A stretch of 64,000 bases of DNA from Bacillus sp. REN3. Lineage in GTDB: Bacteria; Bacillota; Bacilli; Bacillales; Cytobacillaceae. The stretch spans positions 1 to 64,000 of the forward strand of contig NZ_JAERSD010000018.1 in assembly GCF_017912555.1 (NCBI RefSeq), written 5' to 3'. The notes below the pieces were generated by a model that saw only the letters and a program-made list of their open reading frames with translations, searched no databases and had not been told where the DNA came from. Below are positions 20,354 to 30,987 of the stretch, one piece after another. The position numbers were made by a program, and so were the translations under genes. Every line of letters begins with the position of its first letter. Positions within the stretch are counted from its first letter, which is position 1.

Positions 20354-22189
20354 TTATTTCTTTGAATTGGAGTCGTCCATTTTCAGGACCGCCATGAAGG
20401 CTTCCTGTGGAACTTCCACGGAACCAACCTGCTTCATGCGCTTTTTACCTTCTTTTTGTTTTTCAAGCAGCTTCCGCTTTCGCGAAATATCCCCGCCATA
20501 GCATTTTGCGAGCACGTTCTTGCGCATTGCCTTGATCGTCGAGCGTGCGACAATCTTCTGGCCGATGGCTGCCTGTATCGGCACCTCGAATTGCTGGCGC
20601 GGGATCAGGTCCTTCAATTTTTCGACAATGAGTTTCCCGCGTTCGTATGAAAAATCCTTGTGGACAATGAAGCTCAGCGCATCCACTTTTTCGGCGTTCA
20701 GCAAAATATCCATTTTGACAAGCTTTGATGGTTTATAGCCGATTAATTCATAGTCAAAGGACGCATATCCTTTTGTGCTGGATTTTAGCTGATCGAAAAA
20801 GTCATAGACGATTTCGGATAATGGTATTTCGTAAACAATGCTGACTCGTGTTTCATCCATGTACTGCATATCTATGAAAATGCCGCGTTTTTCCTGGCAA
20901 AGCTCCATGATTGCGCCGACATAATCATTTGGTGCCATCATTGTTGCTTTTACATATGGTTCTTCGACACGCTCGATTTTCTGCGGATCAGGCATATTGG
21001 AAGGATTGTCCACCTTCAATTCAGTCCCGTCAGTCAAGATGACATCGTAGATAACACTCGGCGCAGTGGTGATCAGGTCAATCTTGAATTCCCGCTCGAT
21101 GCGCTCCTGGATGATTTCCATATGGAGAAGGCCAAGGAATCCGCAACGGAAACCAAACCCAAGCGCCTGGGATGTTTCCGGCTCGAACTGAAGCGCTGAA
21201 TCGTTCAGCTCCAGCTTCTCAAGAGCTTCACGCAAATCATTGAATTTAGCTGAATCGATCGGGTACAATCCGCAGTACACCATCGGATTCAGACGGCGGT
21301 ACCCAGGAAGCGGTTCAGCTGCGCCATTTTTGGCGTTCGTGATTGTATCACCGACACGTGTATCGCCGACATTTTTGATCGCCGCAGTCAGAAATCCTAC
21401 GTCTCCTACAGACAGTTCTTCAACTGGAGTCGCTTTCGGCATGAAAACCCCGACCTCTGTGACTTCGAATTCCTTTCCTGTCGCCATCATTTTGATTTTA
21501 TCGCCGGCCTTGACCGTTCCATCGACGACTCGGATATACGCTATTACACCCCGATACGCATCATAGATGGAGTCGAAGATCAGTGCTTTTAGCGGTGCAT
21601 CGGGGTCGCCTTCCGGTGCAGGGACCTTCTCGACAATCTGTTCAAGGATGTCCTCGATTCCGATTCCGGCTTTTGCGGATGCAAGAACCGCATCCGATGC
21701 ATCGAGGCCAATCACTTCTTCTATTTCATTTCTGACCCGTTCAGGATCTGCGCTTGGCAAATCAATTTTATTGATAACCGGAACGATTTCAAGGTCATTA
21801 TCAATCGCAAGGTACACATTCGCCAGTGTTTGCGCTTCTATCCCTTGAGCAGCATCCACCACTAGGACCGCACCCTCACAGGCAGCAAGACTGCGCGAGA
21901 CCTCATACGTGAAATCGACGTGTCCAGGAGTGTCTATCAAATGGAAGGTATAGATTTCTCCGTCCTTAGCTTGGTATTTCAATCGAACCGAATTCAGCTT
22001 TATGGTAATCCCTCGTTCACGCTCCAGATCCATGGAGTCCAAAAGCTGGTCTTTCATTTCGCGCGCCGTCAGCGCATTTGTTTTTTCAAGGATCCGGTCA
22101 GCCAGCGTTGACTTCCCATGATCAATATGGGCGATGATTGAAAAGTTCCTGATTTTCTTTTGTCTTTTAAGTCTTTCTTCTCTGTTCAT
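20354..22189 (-). CDS. lepA: Elongation factor 4 (LepA GTPase)
   Basis: Ribosome-associated translational GTPase EF4, 611 residues. It has the G1 motif [11 protein letters not shown]3 DTPGHVDF and G4 [10 protein letters not shown], then EF-G-like domains and the LepA-specific C-terminal domain ([16 protein letters not shown]). ATG at 22189 has AGGAGTG 6 bases upstream; an in-frame GTG three codons earlier overlaps that site. Confidence 0.97.
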   Translation of the reverse strand: MNREERLKRQKKIRNFSIIAHIDHGKSTLADRILEKTNALTAREMKDQLLDSMDLERERGITIKLNSVRLKYQAKDGEIYTFHLIDTPGHVDFTYEVSRSLAACEGAVLVVDAAQGIEAQTLANVYLAIDNDLEIVPVINKIDLPSADPERVRNEIEEVIGLDASDAVLASAKAGIGIEDILEQIVEKVPAPEGDPDAPLKALIFDSIYDAYRGVIAYIRVVDGTVKAGDKIKMMATGKEFEVTEVGVFMPKATPVEELSVGDVGFLTAAIKNVGDTRVGDTITNAKNGAAEPLPGYRRLNPMVYCGLYPIDSAKFNDLREALEKLELNDSALQFEPETSQALGFGFRCGFLGLLHMEIIQERIEREFKIDLITTAPSVIYDVILTDGTELKVDNPSNMPDPQKIERVEEPYVKATMMAPNDYVGAIMELCQEKRGIFIDMQYMDETRVSIVYEIPLSEIVYDFFDQLKSSTKGYASFDYELIGYKPSKLVKMDILLNAEKVDALSFIVHKDFSYERGKLIVEKLKDLIPRQQFEVPIQAAIGQKIVARSTIKAMRKNVLAKCYGGDISRKRKLLEKQKEGKKRMKQVGSVEVPQEAFMAVLKMDDSNSKK

Positions 22190-22498
22190 TGCTTTCACTC
22201 CTACTATTCTCGCGCGTGTAGACTATTTTTGATTATATCAGCAGGAATATCAAGATTCAATGAAAAATGACAGCCAGCAGGCTATGCGGGAAGAAGGGGA
22301 AGCCATTTGCGGAAATCTTCGTTTAACTGTAATAGCCCGGAGCAATTGCTCTAATTTTCTTCAGCTGGCTCATGAACCAAGCTGCTTGAAGCTTCCGTCT
22401 CCAGCTGGATACTCAAAGGAGTCGAACCATGGATGAAAACTGGCTGGACGCTTGAGCTGGACAGTAATCGAAGTGAATTCCATCATTCTTGATCAATG
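22190..22498. other. Intergenic region, no supported gene
   Basis: About 310 bases between lepA and yqxA. I see no open frame with a ribosome site and no convincing promoter. Short repeats of AGCTGG / CCAGCT occur between 22360 and 22460. Confidence 0.5.
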
Positions 22499-22525
22499 AA
22501 AAAAGCGGGATGAACCCGCTTTTTT
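22499..22525 (-). terminator. Terminator after yqxA
   Basis: Perfect AAAAAAGCGGG / CCCGCTTTTTT inverted repeat with a 5-base loop and T6, overlapping the yqxA stop. Confidence 0.9.
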
Positions 22526-22859
22526 ATTCCTCGTTGTTTTTGGCAAACAGATTGATTGCTTTTTCAACAGCATTCGAGATACCTTCAGCCAGATTCTTTC
22601 CTAGAGAAGAAAAAAAGTTGTAGGCTTTCATTTCCTCTAATTTTTTTCTTTTTTGTTCGAGGTCGTGGCTGGATACATCACTGCCGAGGATAGAGCTTTT
22701 GAAGTTTCCATCTCCATCTTCCTTGACCTTAAAAGCGCTCTTGAAACCGGGATCATCATATCCCTTCATTTTATGGAGACCGTCATTCGCCTGCTGCATC
22801 CCGAACAGAACTGAAACAAACATCAAGGAGGCGAGCACTATACTTTTTAGCATGAACAT
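22524..22859 (-). CDS. yqxA: YqxA family protein (DUF3679)
   Basis: 111-residue protein with an N-terminal membrane/signal segment (about 3-20) and a charged remainder. It matches the YqxA family by position between spoIIP and lepA, size, and the GMQQANDGLHKMKGYDDPGF region. Function unknown. ATG at 22859 (AGGA, spacing 6) is preferred over a TTG two codons upstream. Linkage to spoIIP suggests expression during sporulation. Confidence 0.8.
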   Translation of the reverse strand: MFMLKSIVLASLMFVSVLFGMQQANDGLHKMKGYDDPGFKSAFKVKEDGDGNFKSSILGSDVSSHDLEQKRKKLEEMKAYNFFSSLGKNLAEGISNAVEKAINLFAKNNEE

Positions 22860-22886
22860 TTTCAATCCTGATCACCCTGGAGAGTA

Positions 22887-24092
22887 TTATTGCTTGTCCG
22901 GAGGCTGCTGGGCTGGGGCCCCTACTTTTTCTGCCTGCCAGTAGAATTCACTGAATACATCTGCTAGCGCATCAGCGGAACGTTTCAATTCTTCAAAGGT
23001 ATTATCGACACCGCCAAACTCGATCAACAAGGCGTTCTGCGATAAATCCTGATTGAATTTCCCGTTTGTCGCCGCGCCCTTTTTCTCTACAATACCCCTG
23101 CTTAACCCCTTCCCGTATTTTTTATCAAGAAGATTGTGCAGTTGCCGGGCAAGTGCAAGGTTTCTTTCGTGGTTCGCATTTTCCCCGCCAATCACGAAGG
23201 CGATTTTTGCATAAGGCTTTCCATTGATTTGAATCGTTGTCTTGTCTTTGCGGTAGCCATCACGGTGAATATCGATAAAATATTGCAGGTCTCTGTCTCC
23301 TGTCATCGCTGCCTGTACGACTGGCCTTGATTCCTGGTATGCTCTTCCGAAACCGAGACCCTTTTTGTTCAAATTGGCCATCACATCGGTCTTGTCAACC
23401 TTTGTCCCTATCCCCCGTCTTTCCAAGCTTTCCTTGAGGTGATCGCCGACCCTTGTGACGTTCACCTGGGAATGGTAAGCTTTATCAGGGTCTGTAACTC
23501 CTTTTAAATAAGGAAGATATGATTCACGTGTGTGGGTGAAGTAAATATAAACTATTTTCCTGCCATCGGTCGTCAACTGGGGGACAGAGGCATCGTTTGA
23601 TGGCTTGGATGAAAGTCCCTCTGTATTCTGCAAGGCCGCTTCCTTGCCAGCTTTCAACACCTCTGGCGGAGGGGACGACTCCATTGGCATATTGGTGTAA
23701 TTGGTTCCTTCCCCGGCAACAAGAATGTTGCTGTCGAATATTGAAAATCCCGGCAATTCACGTCTAATCAAGCTTCTTGGATCATCCAGATTGATATTGG
23801 TCGACAGATTGAACATCATTTTGGATAGCTTTGGTTTTTCCTGGCTTTCAGGAAGCGACTGAAGAAAATGGTGATTTTCCCATCCTATTAGGCTGTACAG
23901 AAGCTGGCCATTCAGATTCGTCGCCGCCTGATTGACTGAATCAGAGGCAATTCTCAACTCAGGCCGAAGAGAAGTCATGATTCCACTGACTGAAAATATG
24001 CCAATGAGAAAAAAAACGAAGGCTAGTGCGGCTTTTACCAATTGTGTCCCTTGGACGGCGACAATCATTCCATGTCGTTTACTAGGTCTCAT
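22887..24092 (-). CDS. spoIIP: Stage II sporulation protein P (peptidoglycan amidase/endopeptidase)
   Basis: SpoIIP, 401 residues, the septal peptidoglycan hydrolase acting with SpoIID and SpoIIM in engulfment. One N-terminal membrane segment (about 18-42) is followed by the extracytoplasmic enzyme domain (about 175-380) with IYFTHTRESYLPYL, FIDIHRDGYRKDKT and LLIEFGGVDNTFEE, which hold the expected zinc-ligand His and Glu. GAGGTGG precedes the ATG. The gpr-spoIIP-yqxA order is as in B. subtilis. Confidence 0.95.
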   Translation of the reverse strand: MRPSKRHGMIVAVQGTQLVKAALAFVFFLIGIFSVSGIMTSLRPELRIASDSVNQAATNLNGQLLYSLIGWENHHFLQSLPESQEKPKLSKMMFNLSTNINLDDPRSLIRRELPGFSIFDSNILVAGEGTNYTNMPMESSPPPEVLKAGKEAALQNTEGLSSKPSNDASVPQLTTDGRKIVYIYFTHTRESYLPYLKGVTDPDKAYHSQVNVTRVGDHLKESLERRGIGTKVDKTDVMANLNKKGLGFGRAYQESRPVVQAAMTGDRDLQYFIDIHRDGYRKDKTTIQINGKPYAKIAFVIGGENANHERNLALARQLHNLLDKKYGKGLSRGIVEKKGAATNGKFNQDLSQNALLIEFGGVDNTFEELKRSADALADVFSEFYWQAEKVGAPAQQPPDKQ

Positions 24093-24167
24093 TGTTCCAC
24101 CTCTCTGTGCAAGTCTAGTAAATGTTATGACTTTACTAGAGAAAATAGAACAAATATTGTTTATCAG

Positions 24168-25283
24168 TCAGTGTGTGTACAGCCCGGCGTTGTCTTTGTC
24201 GATGTTCGTATGCAAAGCGGCGTTGAGGCCGCTTGCAATCAAATTGGCCATGTCTTCAATAAAAACATCCACTTCTTTTGGGGTGACCATAAGATTATGT
24301 CCCAATGGTGAGAGGACCTCATAAATCAGCTTCCGCTTTTCATTTTCCTCTAGGGTGCCGATCATTCCGAGGAATGTTTTGCGCTGCTCTGCTCCTGGCA
24401 TATCTTCTTCTGTCAGCTTTTTTCTTTTCCCAAAGGTCATCCCGGCAGGAACGAGTGCTTTTGAAGGCTGGCTGCCTTCCTTCATTTCCTTTCCAAAATG
24501 TTTCAGGATGAAATCGATTGTATCGCTTGTGATGGAAACAGCGTCGACGACCGTCGGTACACCGATGGCAAAGACCGGGATGCCCAGCGTTTCCTTACTA
24601 AGTTCCTTTCTTTTGTTGCCTACACCGGAACCTGGATGGATGCCGGTATTAGAGATCTGGATTGTTGAATTCACCCTCTCGATTGACCTTGAAGCCAGGG
24701 CATCGATCGCGATGACGAAATCCGGCTTCGTTTTCTCGACGACCCCAAAAATGATATCCGATGTCTCGATACCTGTCAGCCCCATTACGCCTGGTGCCAG
24801 GGCACTAACCGGACGATAGCCTTCCTCTACATATTCCGGCTGTAATTCGAAAAGGTGCCTGGTGACAAGCATGTTCTCACAAACGAGCGGACCTAATGCA
24901 TCTGGCGTGACGTTCCAATTCCCAAGGCCAACCACCAGGCAGGTAGCATCCTTTTTAATCCCCTCCTGGGAGATAAAGTCAGCAAATTCAGAAGCAAATA
25001 CTTTCTGGACCTTTCCTTGAAGCTCGGTATCCTGCTGTCTGATCCCGATCATCTCGATGGTCAGGTACTTTCCCTGCTTTTTGCCGATATTCTTTTCTCC
25101 TTCGGCAGTCACCTCAACCAGGGAAAGTTTTATATCATTCACTTCTCTTTCTTTTATGATGACGCCATCAATCTGCGAAACATCTTTTTGGTCATGGACC
25201 AGCCCTTCCAGCACCATTTCCCTTGCTTCGACAGCCAGGTCAGTCCTAACCGAATACAGGCTTAAGTCTGGTGATTCATTCAT
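24168..25283 (-). CDS. gpr: Germination protease GPR
   Basis: Spore aspartic-like protease (family A25) that degrades small acid-soluble proteins at germination, 371 residues. It is made as a zymogen; the propeptide junction region [14 protein letters not shown] is visible near residue 14. Core motifs include [16 protein letters not shown] and [15 protein letters not shown] at 25283 is chosen for ribosome-site spacing over the ATG three codons upstream. In B. subtilis it is a forespore (SigF/SigG) gene; I could not identify that promoter with confidence. Confidence 0.95.
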   Translation of the reverse strand: MNESPDLSLYSVRTDLAVEAREMVLEGLVHDQKDVSQIDGVIIKEREVNDIKLSLVEVTAEGEKNIGKKQGKYLTIEMIGIRQQDTELQGKVQKVFASEFADFISQEGIKKDATCLVVGLGNWNVTPDALGPLVCENMLVTRHLFELQPEYVEEGYRPVSALAPGVMGLTGIETSDIIFGVVEKTKPDFVIAIDALASRSIERVNSTIQISNTGIHPGSGVGNKRKELSKETLGIPVFAIGVPTVVDAVSITSDTIDFILKHFGKEMKEGSQPSKALVPAGMTFGKRKKLTEEDMPGAEQRKTFLGMIGTLEENEKRKLIYEVLSPLGHNLMVTPKEVDVFIEDMANLIASGLNAALHTNIDKDNAGLYTH

Positions 25284-25399
25284 AATTCCCATTCCTCCAG
25301 GTGCAATTTGACTGCTAAAACAGCATACTATTTCCTATCTTTTCCTTCTTCTGCAAAAATAATTCACATTATGCCTTCGGGAAAAAATTACGGAGAGTA

Positions 25400-25428
25400 T
25401 TGCATTATTAACACCTGTTTGATAAAAT
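25400..25428 (+). promoter_or_regulatory. Candidate promoter of rpsT
   Basis: TTGCAT (25400-25405) and TAAAAT (25423-25428) with 17-base spacing, about 85 bases upstream of the rpsT start. The -35 is weak. Confidence 0.45.
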
Positions 25429-25512
25429 ATCATTTGTTCTTAATAAATAAGAAGCGTACTGGAAATGTCGAGTTCCATAAAATTCTCGATGCTTTTTTAG
25501 GAGGTGAACGGA

Positions 25513-25773
25513 ATGCCAAACATTAAATCTGCCATCAAACGTGTGAAAACGAATGAAGCAAGCAAAGCACAAAATATTACTGTGAAATCTTCTATGCGCA
25601 CAGCAGTTAAAAAAGCTGAAGCAGCAATCGTGAACAACGATGAGAACGCGAAAGCATCTTACGCTGAAGCAGTCAGCAAGCTTGATAAAGCTGCAGGGAA
25701 AGGTCTTATCCACAAAAACGCAGCTTCCCGCAAGAAAGCCCGTTTAATGAAAAAATTAAACGCTAACGGCTAA
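25513..25773 (+). CDS. rpsT: 30S ribosomal protein S20
   Basis: Complete 86-residue S20: MPNIKSAIKRVKTNE at the start and the conserved KGLIHKNAASRKKARL near the end. AGGAGGTG lies upstream of ATG 25513. It is divergent from gpr and convergent with holA. Confidence 0.98.
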   Translation: MPNIKSAIKRVKTNEASKAQNITVKSSMRTAVKKAEAAIVNNDENAKASYAEAVSKLDKAAGKGLIHKNAASRKKARLMKKLNANG

Positions 25774-25786
25774 TTTAAATTATCGA

Positions 25787-25817
25787 TAAAAAAACGACCG
25801 TAGCGGTCGTTTTTTTA
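25787..25817. terminator. Bidirectional terminator between rpsT and holA
   Basis: ACGACCG / CGGTCGT with a 3-base loop, flanked by A7 on one side and T7 on the other, so it can end both convergent transcripts. Confidence 0.92.
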
Positions 25818-26837
25818 TTTTCTGCTGTTGATTTGAAAAAGGATCATCTCGATCAGCATCTCTTTTTTCATCCCGCCTGTTTTCATCTGATAGTCCGCAT
25901 CGGCCAGCATTTTAATGATCCTGGTCAGCTCTTCATCACGGAATGAATTAGCTTGTCCGGCCGCCAGCTTCACCCTGAATGGATGGATTTTAAGCGCTGT
26001 CGCAATTTGCTGCTGACCGTATCCCTTTCTTGACAGTTCCTTTACCTGGTAAATAAGTCTGAATTGGCCGGAAAGTACAGACAGGATTTTGATCGGTTCT
26101 TCATTTTGTTTCAATAAGTCATAATAAATGCGCAACGCTGCCTCGACATTGCGATTGACAACCTTGTCAACCAGGGAGAAGATGTTCTGTTCGAGAGACC
26201 TTGAAGTAAGCCGATCAACAATCTCATGGGTAATCGTCTGTGAATCCCCGGCATACAGGGCAAGTTTATCAATTTCCGATGTCAGCATAAACAAGTTTGT
26301 GCCCGAAAGCGCCAATAAAAGTTCTGCAGCATTTTCCTCGATAACTACTCTGTTTGCTGCTGCCCTTTCTCTGATCCACACTTTCAATTCCTGTTCTGTT
26401 AATTTTTTCGCCTCGATTACCGCTGCCATTCGTTTCAATTCCTTCGTGATTTTCTTCCGCTCATCAAGTTTTTCGTACGGCGCAGAAAAAACCACGATGG
26501 AATAAGGTGCAGGGTGAGAAAGGTATTCCTCCATTTTCTTAAGATTGTGTTCCGTTTTGCCTTTAGACTTCTCGGATGTTAGAAATTGCGGGTTCTGCAG
26601 GATGACCAGCCTTGTCTCCCCCATGAAAGGGAAGGTTTCGGCATCCTCAAGTGCCGCCTCGACGGGGGTCTCTTCCAAATCGTAAACCGATAAATTAAAG
26701 TCTTTTTGATCTTCCTCCAAAACATGGTCAACCAGCAATTGCTTCGTTTCATTTATAAGAAAAGCTTCCGTTCCATATAGTAAATAAACAGGTTCAAACT
26801 GTTTATTCCTGATTTTTTTCCAATTGTCCAATACCAA
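25815..26837 (-). CDS. holA: DNA polymerase III subunit delta
   Basis: Clamp-loader delta subunit, 340 residues. It opens with LDNWKKIRNKQFEPVYLLYG and carries the family's FPFMGETRLVI, SRSLEQNIFSLVDKVVNR and KIHPFRVKLA stretches, which mirror B. subtilis YqeN. The start is TTG at 26837 (family N-terminus MV[FL]D); its ribosome site, AAGGA, is unusually close, and a second TTG two codons downstream has better spacing. Confidence 0.92.
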   Translation of the reverse strand: MVLDNWKKIRNKQFEPVYLLYGTEAFLINETKQLLVDHVLEEDQKDFNLSVYDLEETPVEAALEDAETFPFMGETRLVILQNPQFLTSEKSKGKTEHNLKKMEEYLSHPAPYSIVVFSAPYEKLDERKKITKELKRMAAVIEAKKLTEQELKVWIRERAAANRVVIEENAAELLLALSGTNLFMLTSEIDKLALYAGDSQTITHEIVDRLTSRSLEQNIFSLVDKVVNRNVEAALRIYYDLLKQNEEPIKILSVLSGQFRLIYQVKELSRKGYGQQQIATALKIHPFRVKLAAGQANSFRDEELTRIIKMLADADYQMKTGGMKKEMLIEMILFQINSRK

Positions 26838-27162
26838 TGTCCTTCGCTCCGATCAATACAGTTTTCCTACCCTTATGGTAAAGAAGCGAGGACATTTTGA
26901 CAAGCATTCTAAGGGAATTGGCAGTTCCTTGCCCGCCAATTCCCTTATTTATATTGAACGCTGGAATATAAGGCCCGGGATACTTATATTGCAGCGGTAC
27001 ATCTTTTGTAAGATTATTTTTGCCCACGAAGGGAAATGTATTTGTGACAACTCTTGTCAATTAGGCAGTTGGGGCTTTTTTTATAAAGGAAGGCAATGCG
27101 AAGAATACTGGATTTTTAAAATGAAATCGCTTATACTATTAAGGAAATAGGGGGGGTTGACT
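26838..27162. other. Intergenic region with a dyad, no supported gene
   Basis: About 325 bases between holA and yqzM. It contains an inverted repeat AAGGGAATTGGC / GCCAATTCCCTT (about 26909-26948) without a T-run, and a GACAA/TTGTC hairpin followed by a T-run near 27043-27081. TATACT at 27133-27138 may be the -10 of yqzM. No open frame is convincing. Confidence 0.5.
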
Positions 27163-27297
27163 GTGAACGAATTTGAAAAGAATGTCCAAAGCAATCGCAA
27201 TGACGCCGTTGACTCTGGTGTAGGGTTCATTGTTTCTTTTGGATTCTTTGCAACAATGTTCATCATTGCCACGGTTGTTCAGCTAATCGGCAGTTAA
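27163..27297 (+). CDS. yqzM: YqzM family small membrane protein
   Basis: 44-residue protein, start GTG after a GGGGGGG site. It is closely alike the Bacillus YqzM pattern: NEFEKNVQSNRNDAVDSG followed by one hydrophobic helix (about 22-42) ending in QLIGS. Function unknown. It is divergent from holA and convergent with comEC. Confidence 0.88.
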   Translation: MNEFEKNVQSNRNDAVDSGVGFIVSFGFFATMFIIATVVQLIGS

Positions 27298-27327
27298 TAA
27301 TGAAGGCTACATAGGATAAAATGACGG

Positions 27328-27358
27328 AGACTGCATACGATGGTGCAGTCTTTTTCCT
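27328..27358 (+). terminator. Terminator after yqzM
   Basis: AGACTGCA / TGCAGTCT stem with an 8-base loop followed by T5 on the plus strand, 30 bases after the yqzM stop. Confidence 0.85.
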
Positions 27359-27390
27359 TTTTTGCTTATCAAGCTTTCTTATGATCTATG

Positions 27391-29730
27391 TTATGGAAGT
27401 TGCGTGCTGAACGTTCCAATTTCTCCTTTGAATCTGTAAATGATCGCTCCATTTTCGTCCGTCCTGTAAATCCGGATGCCGCTTTCCCTCAGCCTGTCCA
27501 GAATCTCGCTGCTGGGATGGCCGTATCTGTTCTTCTTTTTTACCGATATGACAGCGTAATCCGGCCGCAGCCTATCAAGGAATCCAGCAGAGGTTGACGT
27601 TTTGCTCCCATGATGCCCCACCTTCAGGACATCTGTGCCAAGCTGGGGATATCTCCTTAGGAGGGCAGCTTCCCCTTCCGTTCCCAGGTCTCCTGTGAAC
27701 AGCCACTGCTTTCCCGAGATGTCTGCGAGCATGACAATCGAGTTTTCATTCCTGTCCGCGTTTTCCCCAGAAGGGTTCATCAACCTGAATTTCCCGCCGG
27801 GTGAAGTCCATGCTGTTCCATCACCGCCGAAATAAAGGGGGACTTTTTTCTTCCGCGCCAATTTGATGATTTCTTCCTCAAGGGCTGAACGATCAACGTA
27901 CCGCGGCATGACGATTTGTCCAATCCCAATCTCCTCAATCAGTGCAGCTGCACCACCGATATGATCAGCATCCCCATGCGTCAAAATCAACTTGTCAAGC
28001 TTTCGGATCCCTTTGCTTTTCAAAAGCGGCAAGACAGTATCCTTCCCGGGATCGAACCCTTCTCTTCGTTCCTTCCAATCCTCGGCGCCAAAACTGATGA
28101 CACCCCCCGTATCAATAAGATAATTCCCTTTGTTGAATGGCATGCGAATCAAAATGCTATCTCCTTGTCCAACATCAAGAAAAATGATTTCTCCATAAGG
28201 ATTGATATAAGGAACTGCTACCTGCAGCAATAGGGGAATGACAGGAAAAAGATAGAAAAGCGGTGGCGGTTGACGTTTCTGAATTCTTATTTTTTCCCAT
28301 TTCAAGAAAAAGAGCCAAATGGCCGCGACCAAGGATATCATTACCATTTTTCCAGGCTTGCCAATGGTCATCATGGCACCTGGGACTTCTGAAAGTGAAA
28401 TGGAAAGCACATTAACAAGGTGGATGGCTTTTTCCAGTAAACCAAAAAAAGTTGCGGGCGGGACTCCAGTAAGCGTGAAAATAAAATACCCAAGCAGTAC
28501 CAGCGGCAGTAAAATAAAGGAAAATAAAGGGATGAACAAGAGGTTTGCAAGGAGGGAAATGGCAGACAATTCAAAGTAAGAGTAGAGGATAATCGGCATC
28601 GCTGCTAACTGGGCAACAAACGAAACGGCAGCAATTTGCGTGAGATAATGCCTAAACGTCGAAAGTATTTTTTTTGCTGACACAATCAGGGCAAAGCTTA
28701 CGGAAAAAGAGAGTTGGAAGCCTGTATCATATACGAGCTTTGGGTTGACGATCAACGACAGCATGAACGCGATTGATATAGCGTCGAAAGGTGGAAGCTT
28801 TATGCGGAAACGACGGGCACCTATGAGCAGAATCAGCATTCCTGCAGCCCTTACTACAGGAGGAGCAAGTCCGCTTATGACCGTGTAGACTGGAAGAGCC
28901 AGAATTAATAGCAGTTCGGACATTTCCTTTGACAGACCTGTCCTGATCAAAAGAAAATAAAACATACCAGCCATCAAAGCAATATGCAGGCCCGAGATCG
29001 CAAGAAGATGGATGATGCCAATTTTCCTGTATGAGCTTTCTGTCTGAGGGTTGATCAAGTTTCTGTCACCAAAAATAAGAGCGATGGAAAGAGCTGCTGT
29101 CTCTGCTGGATAGCTTTCTTCAATCATAGTGATTTCCTTTTGCCTAAATCTCTTCAACTTTGTCAGCGTATTATCCGAAGCATCCAGACAGCTGCCAGGC
29201 TCAAGGCTTTCAACATTGAATGTCCAGTAGATCCCTTGGCGTTCCAGATAGTTTTTATAATCAAAAGCGTTGGGGTTTCTTGCCACTGAAGGAGACTCAA
29301 GCGAGCCTTCTGCTTTACAGGCAGTCCCCGGCAGCAGCATCTTTCTTATTAGCAATTTTTCCTCTTTCGACTTTATTCTGTATCGTATGGCAATCCTTTC
29401 TTTTTCTGGGTAAGTATCGGCATAGGCAAAAAAAATGTCCCCGTCCACTTTCATTTTATCCTTGACCACAAAACGGAATACTGTTTCATCCCCTGTATAA
29501 CTTGAAACCGCCCCTTGCTCTTCAATAAAACCCGCCACCACAAAAGTCAGGTAGCAGGCCCCAAGCAAATAGACGAAATAGTCGGGGGACTGTTTATATT
29601 TCTTCAACAGGAGGATTGCCGCAAACGACAAGCCTCCATAGAGAACAGCATCTTCAAAAACAGTCAACAGCCCCATTAATGATATCAAAGCGAAGTAAAA
29701 GAGATTGCCTTTTATGGAAACTCTATTCAT
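27391..29730 (-). CDS. comEC: DNA internalization protein ComEC/Rec2
   Basis: Competence channel protein that passes single-stranded DNA across the membrane, 779 residues. An N-terminal DUF4131/OB-type region is followed by the competence domain with many membrane helices (about 220-510) and a C-terminal metallo-beta-lactamase domain (about 520-760) with LTHGDADHIGGA and VGHHGSKTS. It is last in comEA-comEB-comEC. The ribosome site is weak. Confidence 0.95.
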   Translation of the reverse strand: MNRVSIKGNLFYFALISLMGLLTVFEDAVLYGGLSFAAILLLKKYKQSPDYFVYLLGACYLTFVVAGFIEEQGAVSSYTGDETVFRFVVKDKMKVDGDIFFAYADTYPEKERIAIRYRIKSKEEKLLIRKMLLPGTACKAEGSLESPSVARNPNAFDYKNYLERQGIYWTFNVESLEPGSCLDASDNTLTKLKRFRQKEITMIEESYPAETAALSIALIFGDRNLINPQTESSYRKIGIIHLLAISGLHIALMAGMFYFLLIRTGLSKEMSELLLILALPVYTVISGLAPPVVRAAGMLILLIGARRFRIKLPPFDAISIAFMLSLIVNPKLVYDTGFQLSFSVSFALIVSAKKILSTFRHYLTQIAAVSFVAQLAAMPIILYSYFELSAISLLANLLFIPLFSFILLPLVLLGYFIFTLTGVPPATFFGLLEKAIHLVNVLSISLSEVPGAMMTIGKPGKMVMISLVAAIWLFFLKWEKIRIQKRQPPPLFYLFPVIPLLLQVAVPYINPYGEIIFLDVGQGDSILIRMPFNKGNYLIDTGGVISFGAEDWKERREGFDPGKDTVLPLLKSKGIRKLDKLILTHGDADHIGGAAALIEEIGIGQIVMPRYVDRSALEEEIIKLARKKKVPLYFGGDGTAWTSPGGKFRLMNPSGENADRNENSIVMLADISGKQWLFTGDLGTEGEAALLRRYPQLGTDVLKVGHHGSKTSTSAGFLDRLRPDYAVISVKKKNRYGHPSSEILDRLRESGIRIYRTDENGAIIYRFKGEIGTFSTQLP

Positions 29731-29763
29731 TGTCTGTGGCTCTTTTCTTGATTATTTCGGCTC

Positions 29764-30195
29764 TTATTGTTGCTCACTCTGGCCCTTAGGCATATGGACA
29801 ACCTCGACATCCCGCAGAAAGATCTCATTCCATTTATTTGGGTAGGCATTGCGGTAAACAATCCTGGCCACTCCAGCCTGGGCTAGGGTCTTGGCGCATT
29901 TTTCACATGGCTCATGCGTTACGAACGCTGTTGCTCCCTTCAATAGTTTCCTATCCGCATGCAGCACGGCATTTTCTTCTGCATGAAGGGTCCTGATGCA
30001 CCTTCCCTGTTCATTGATCAGACAGCCAACATCTTCACAGTGATCATGTCCATGGATTGAACCATTGTAGCCCGTCGACACAATATGTTTTTCTTTTACG
30101 ATCACGCAGCCTACGTGCAGTCTCGGACATGTTGATCTTGTCCCGACTTCATCCGCGATATCCAAAAAATATTCATCCCAGCTTTTCCTTTTCAT
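29764..30195 (-). CDS. comEB: ComEB, dCMP deaminase family protein
   Basis: 143-residue zinc deaminase of the cytidine/deoxycytidylate family with the zinc motifs LHAEENAVLHA (catalytic HAE) and PCEKCAKTLAQAG. It probably deaminates dCMP. It is shorter than B. subtilis ComEB, which has an extra C-terminal region, but the deaminase core is complete. It lies in the competence operon although ComEB is dispensable for uptake in B. subtilis. Confidence 0.93.
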   Translation of the reverse strand: MKRKSWDEYFLDIADEVGTRSTCPRLHVGCVIVKEKHIVSTGYNGSIHGHDHCEDVGCLINEQGRCIRTLHAEENAVLHADRKLLKGATAFVTHEPCEKCAKTLAQAGVARIVYRNAYPNKWNEIFLRDVEVVHMPKGQSEQQ

Positions 30196-30283
30196 GCAAA
30201 ACCCCCCGTTAAATCAAATATTGCCTATGGCTTGTCTTTTATAAGTGTAAAGCTTTATTTTAAAGAGTTCAATTTCTATATCA

Positions 30284-30898
30284 TTAGTTCACGGAAATTG
30301 AATCCTTCAGTTTTTCAAATGTTTTGTCCCCTATGCCACTGATTGATTTCAGATCATCAACAGTTTTAAAGTTACCATTTGTTTCCCTGTATTCAATAAT
30401 CGCTGCGGCTTTGGAAGGGCCGATCCCAGGAAGCGTTTCAAGTTCATTAGCGGAAGCGCGGTTCAGGTTAACCGTTTGTTTTTTCCCTGGCTGAGGTGCC
30501 GCCTGGCTGTCGATCGGGTTCACTGCCTCCTCTCCTTTCCTTGGGATATAGACGGACATTTCATCATTTACATGCATCGCAAAATTGATTGTCGAGGTAT
30601 CAGCCTCTTTTGAAAGTCCTCCAGCGATTTCAATCAGGTCGATGATACGGCTACCATCAGCAATCTCATATACACCAGGGTGGACAACAGCCCCCTTTAT
30701 ATCCGCCATCATGGTGACAGGCTCATTCTCCGCTGCTGCCCGTTCCGCTGGAGGTCCGGCAACAGCTTCCCCCGTGATCGGGGCAATCTCTTCCATCTGC
30801 GCCAGGTCTCTTCCAGGGGTGAGTGAAGAATAGAAGAAAAATGCAACAGCAGCAAAGCCGGCGAGCAAGTAAAATTTATGTTCTTTTATCCAGTCCAT
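30284..30898 (-). CDS. comEA: Competence protein ComEA (DNA receptor)
   Basis: Membrane-anchored double-stranded-DNA receptor, 204 residues. It has an N-terminal membrane segment (about 8-28), a flexible linker, an SLBB-like domain (about 65-115), and a C-terminal double helix-hairpin-helix domain (LNRASANELETLPGIGPS, then LKSISGIGDKTFEKLK). First gene of the comE operon, divergent from comER. Confidence 0.95.
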   Translation of the reverse strand: MDWIKEHKFYLLAGFAAVAFFFYSSLTPGRDLAQMEEIAPITGEAVAGPPAERAAAENEPVTMMADIKGAVVHPGVYEIADGSRIIDLIEIAGGLSKEADTSTINFAMHVNDEMSVYIPRKGEEAVNPIDSQAAPQPGKKQTVNLNRASANELETLPGIGPSKAAAIIEYRETNGNFKTVDDLKSISGIGDKTFEKLKDSISVN

Positions 30899-30987
30899 AC
30901 AACGACAGCACCTTTCATCTTGTCATATTCTAAAAGTTACAAACATAAGGTTATAGGAGAAAATAACGAATGGAGGGGGGAAGGGTT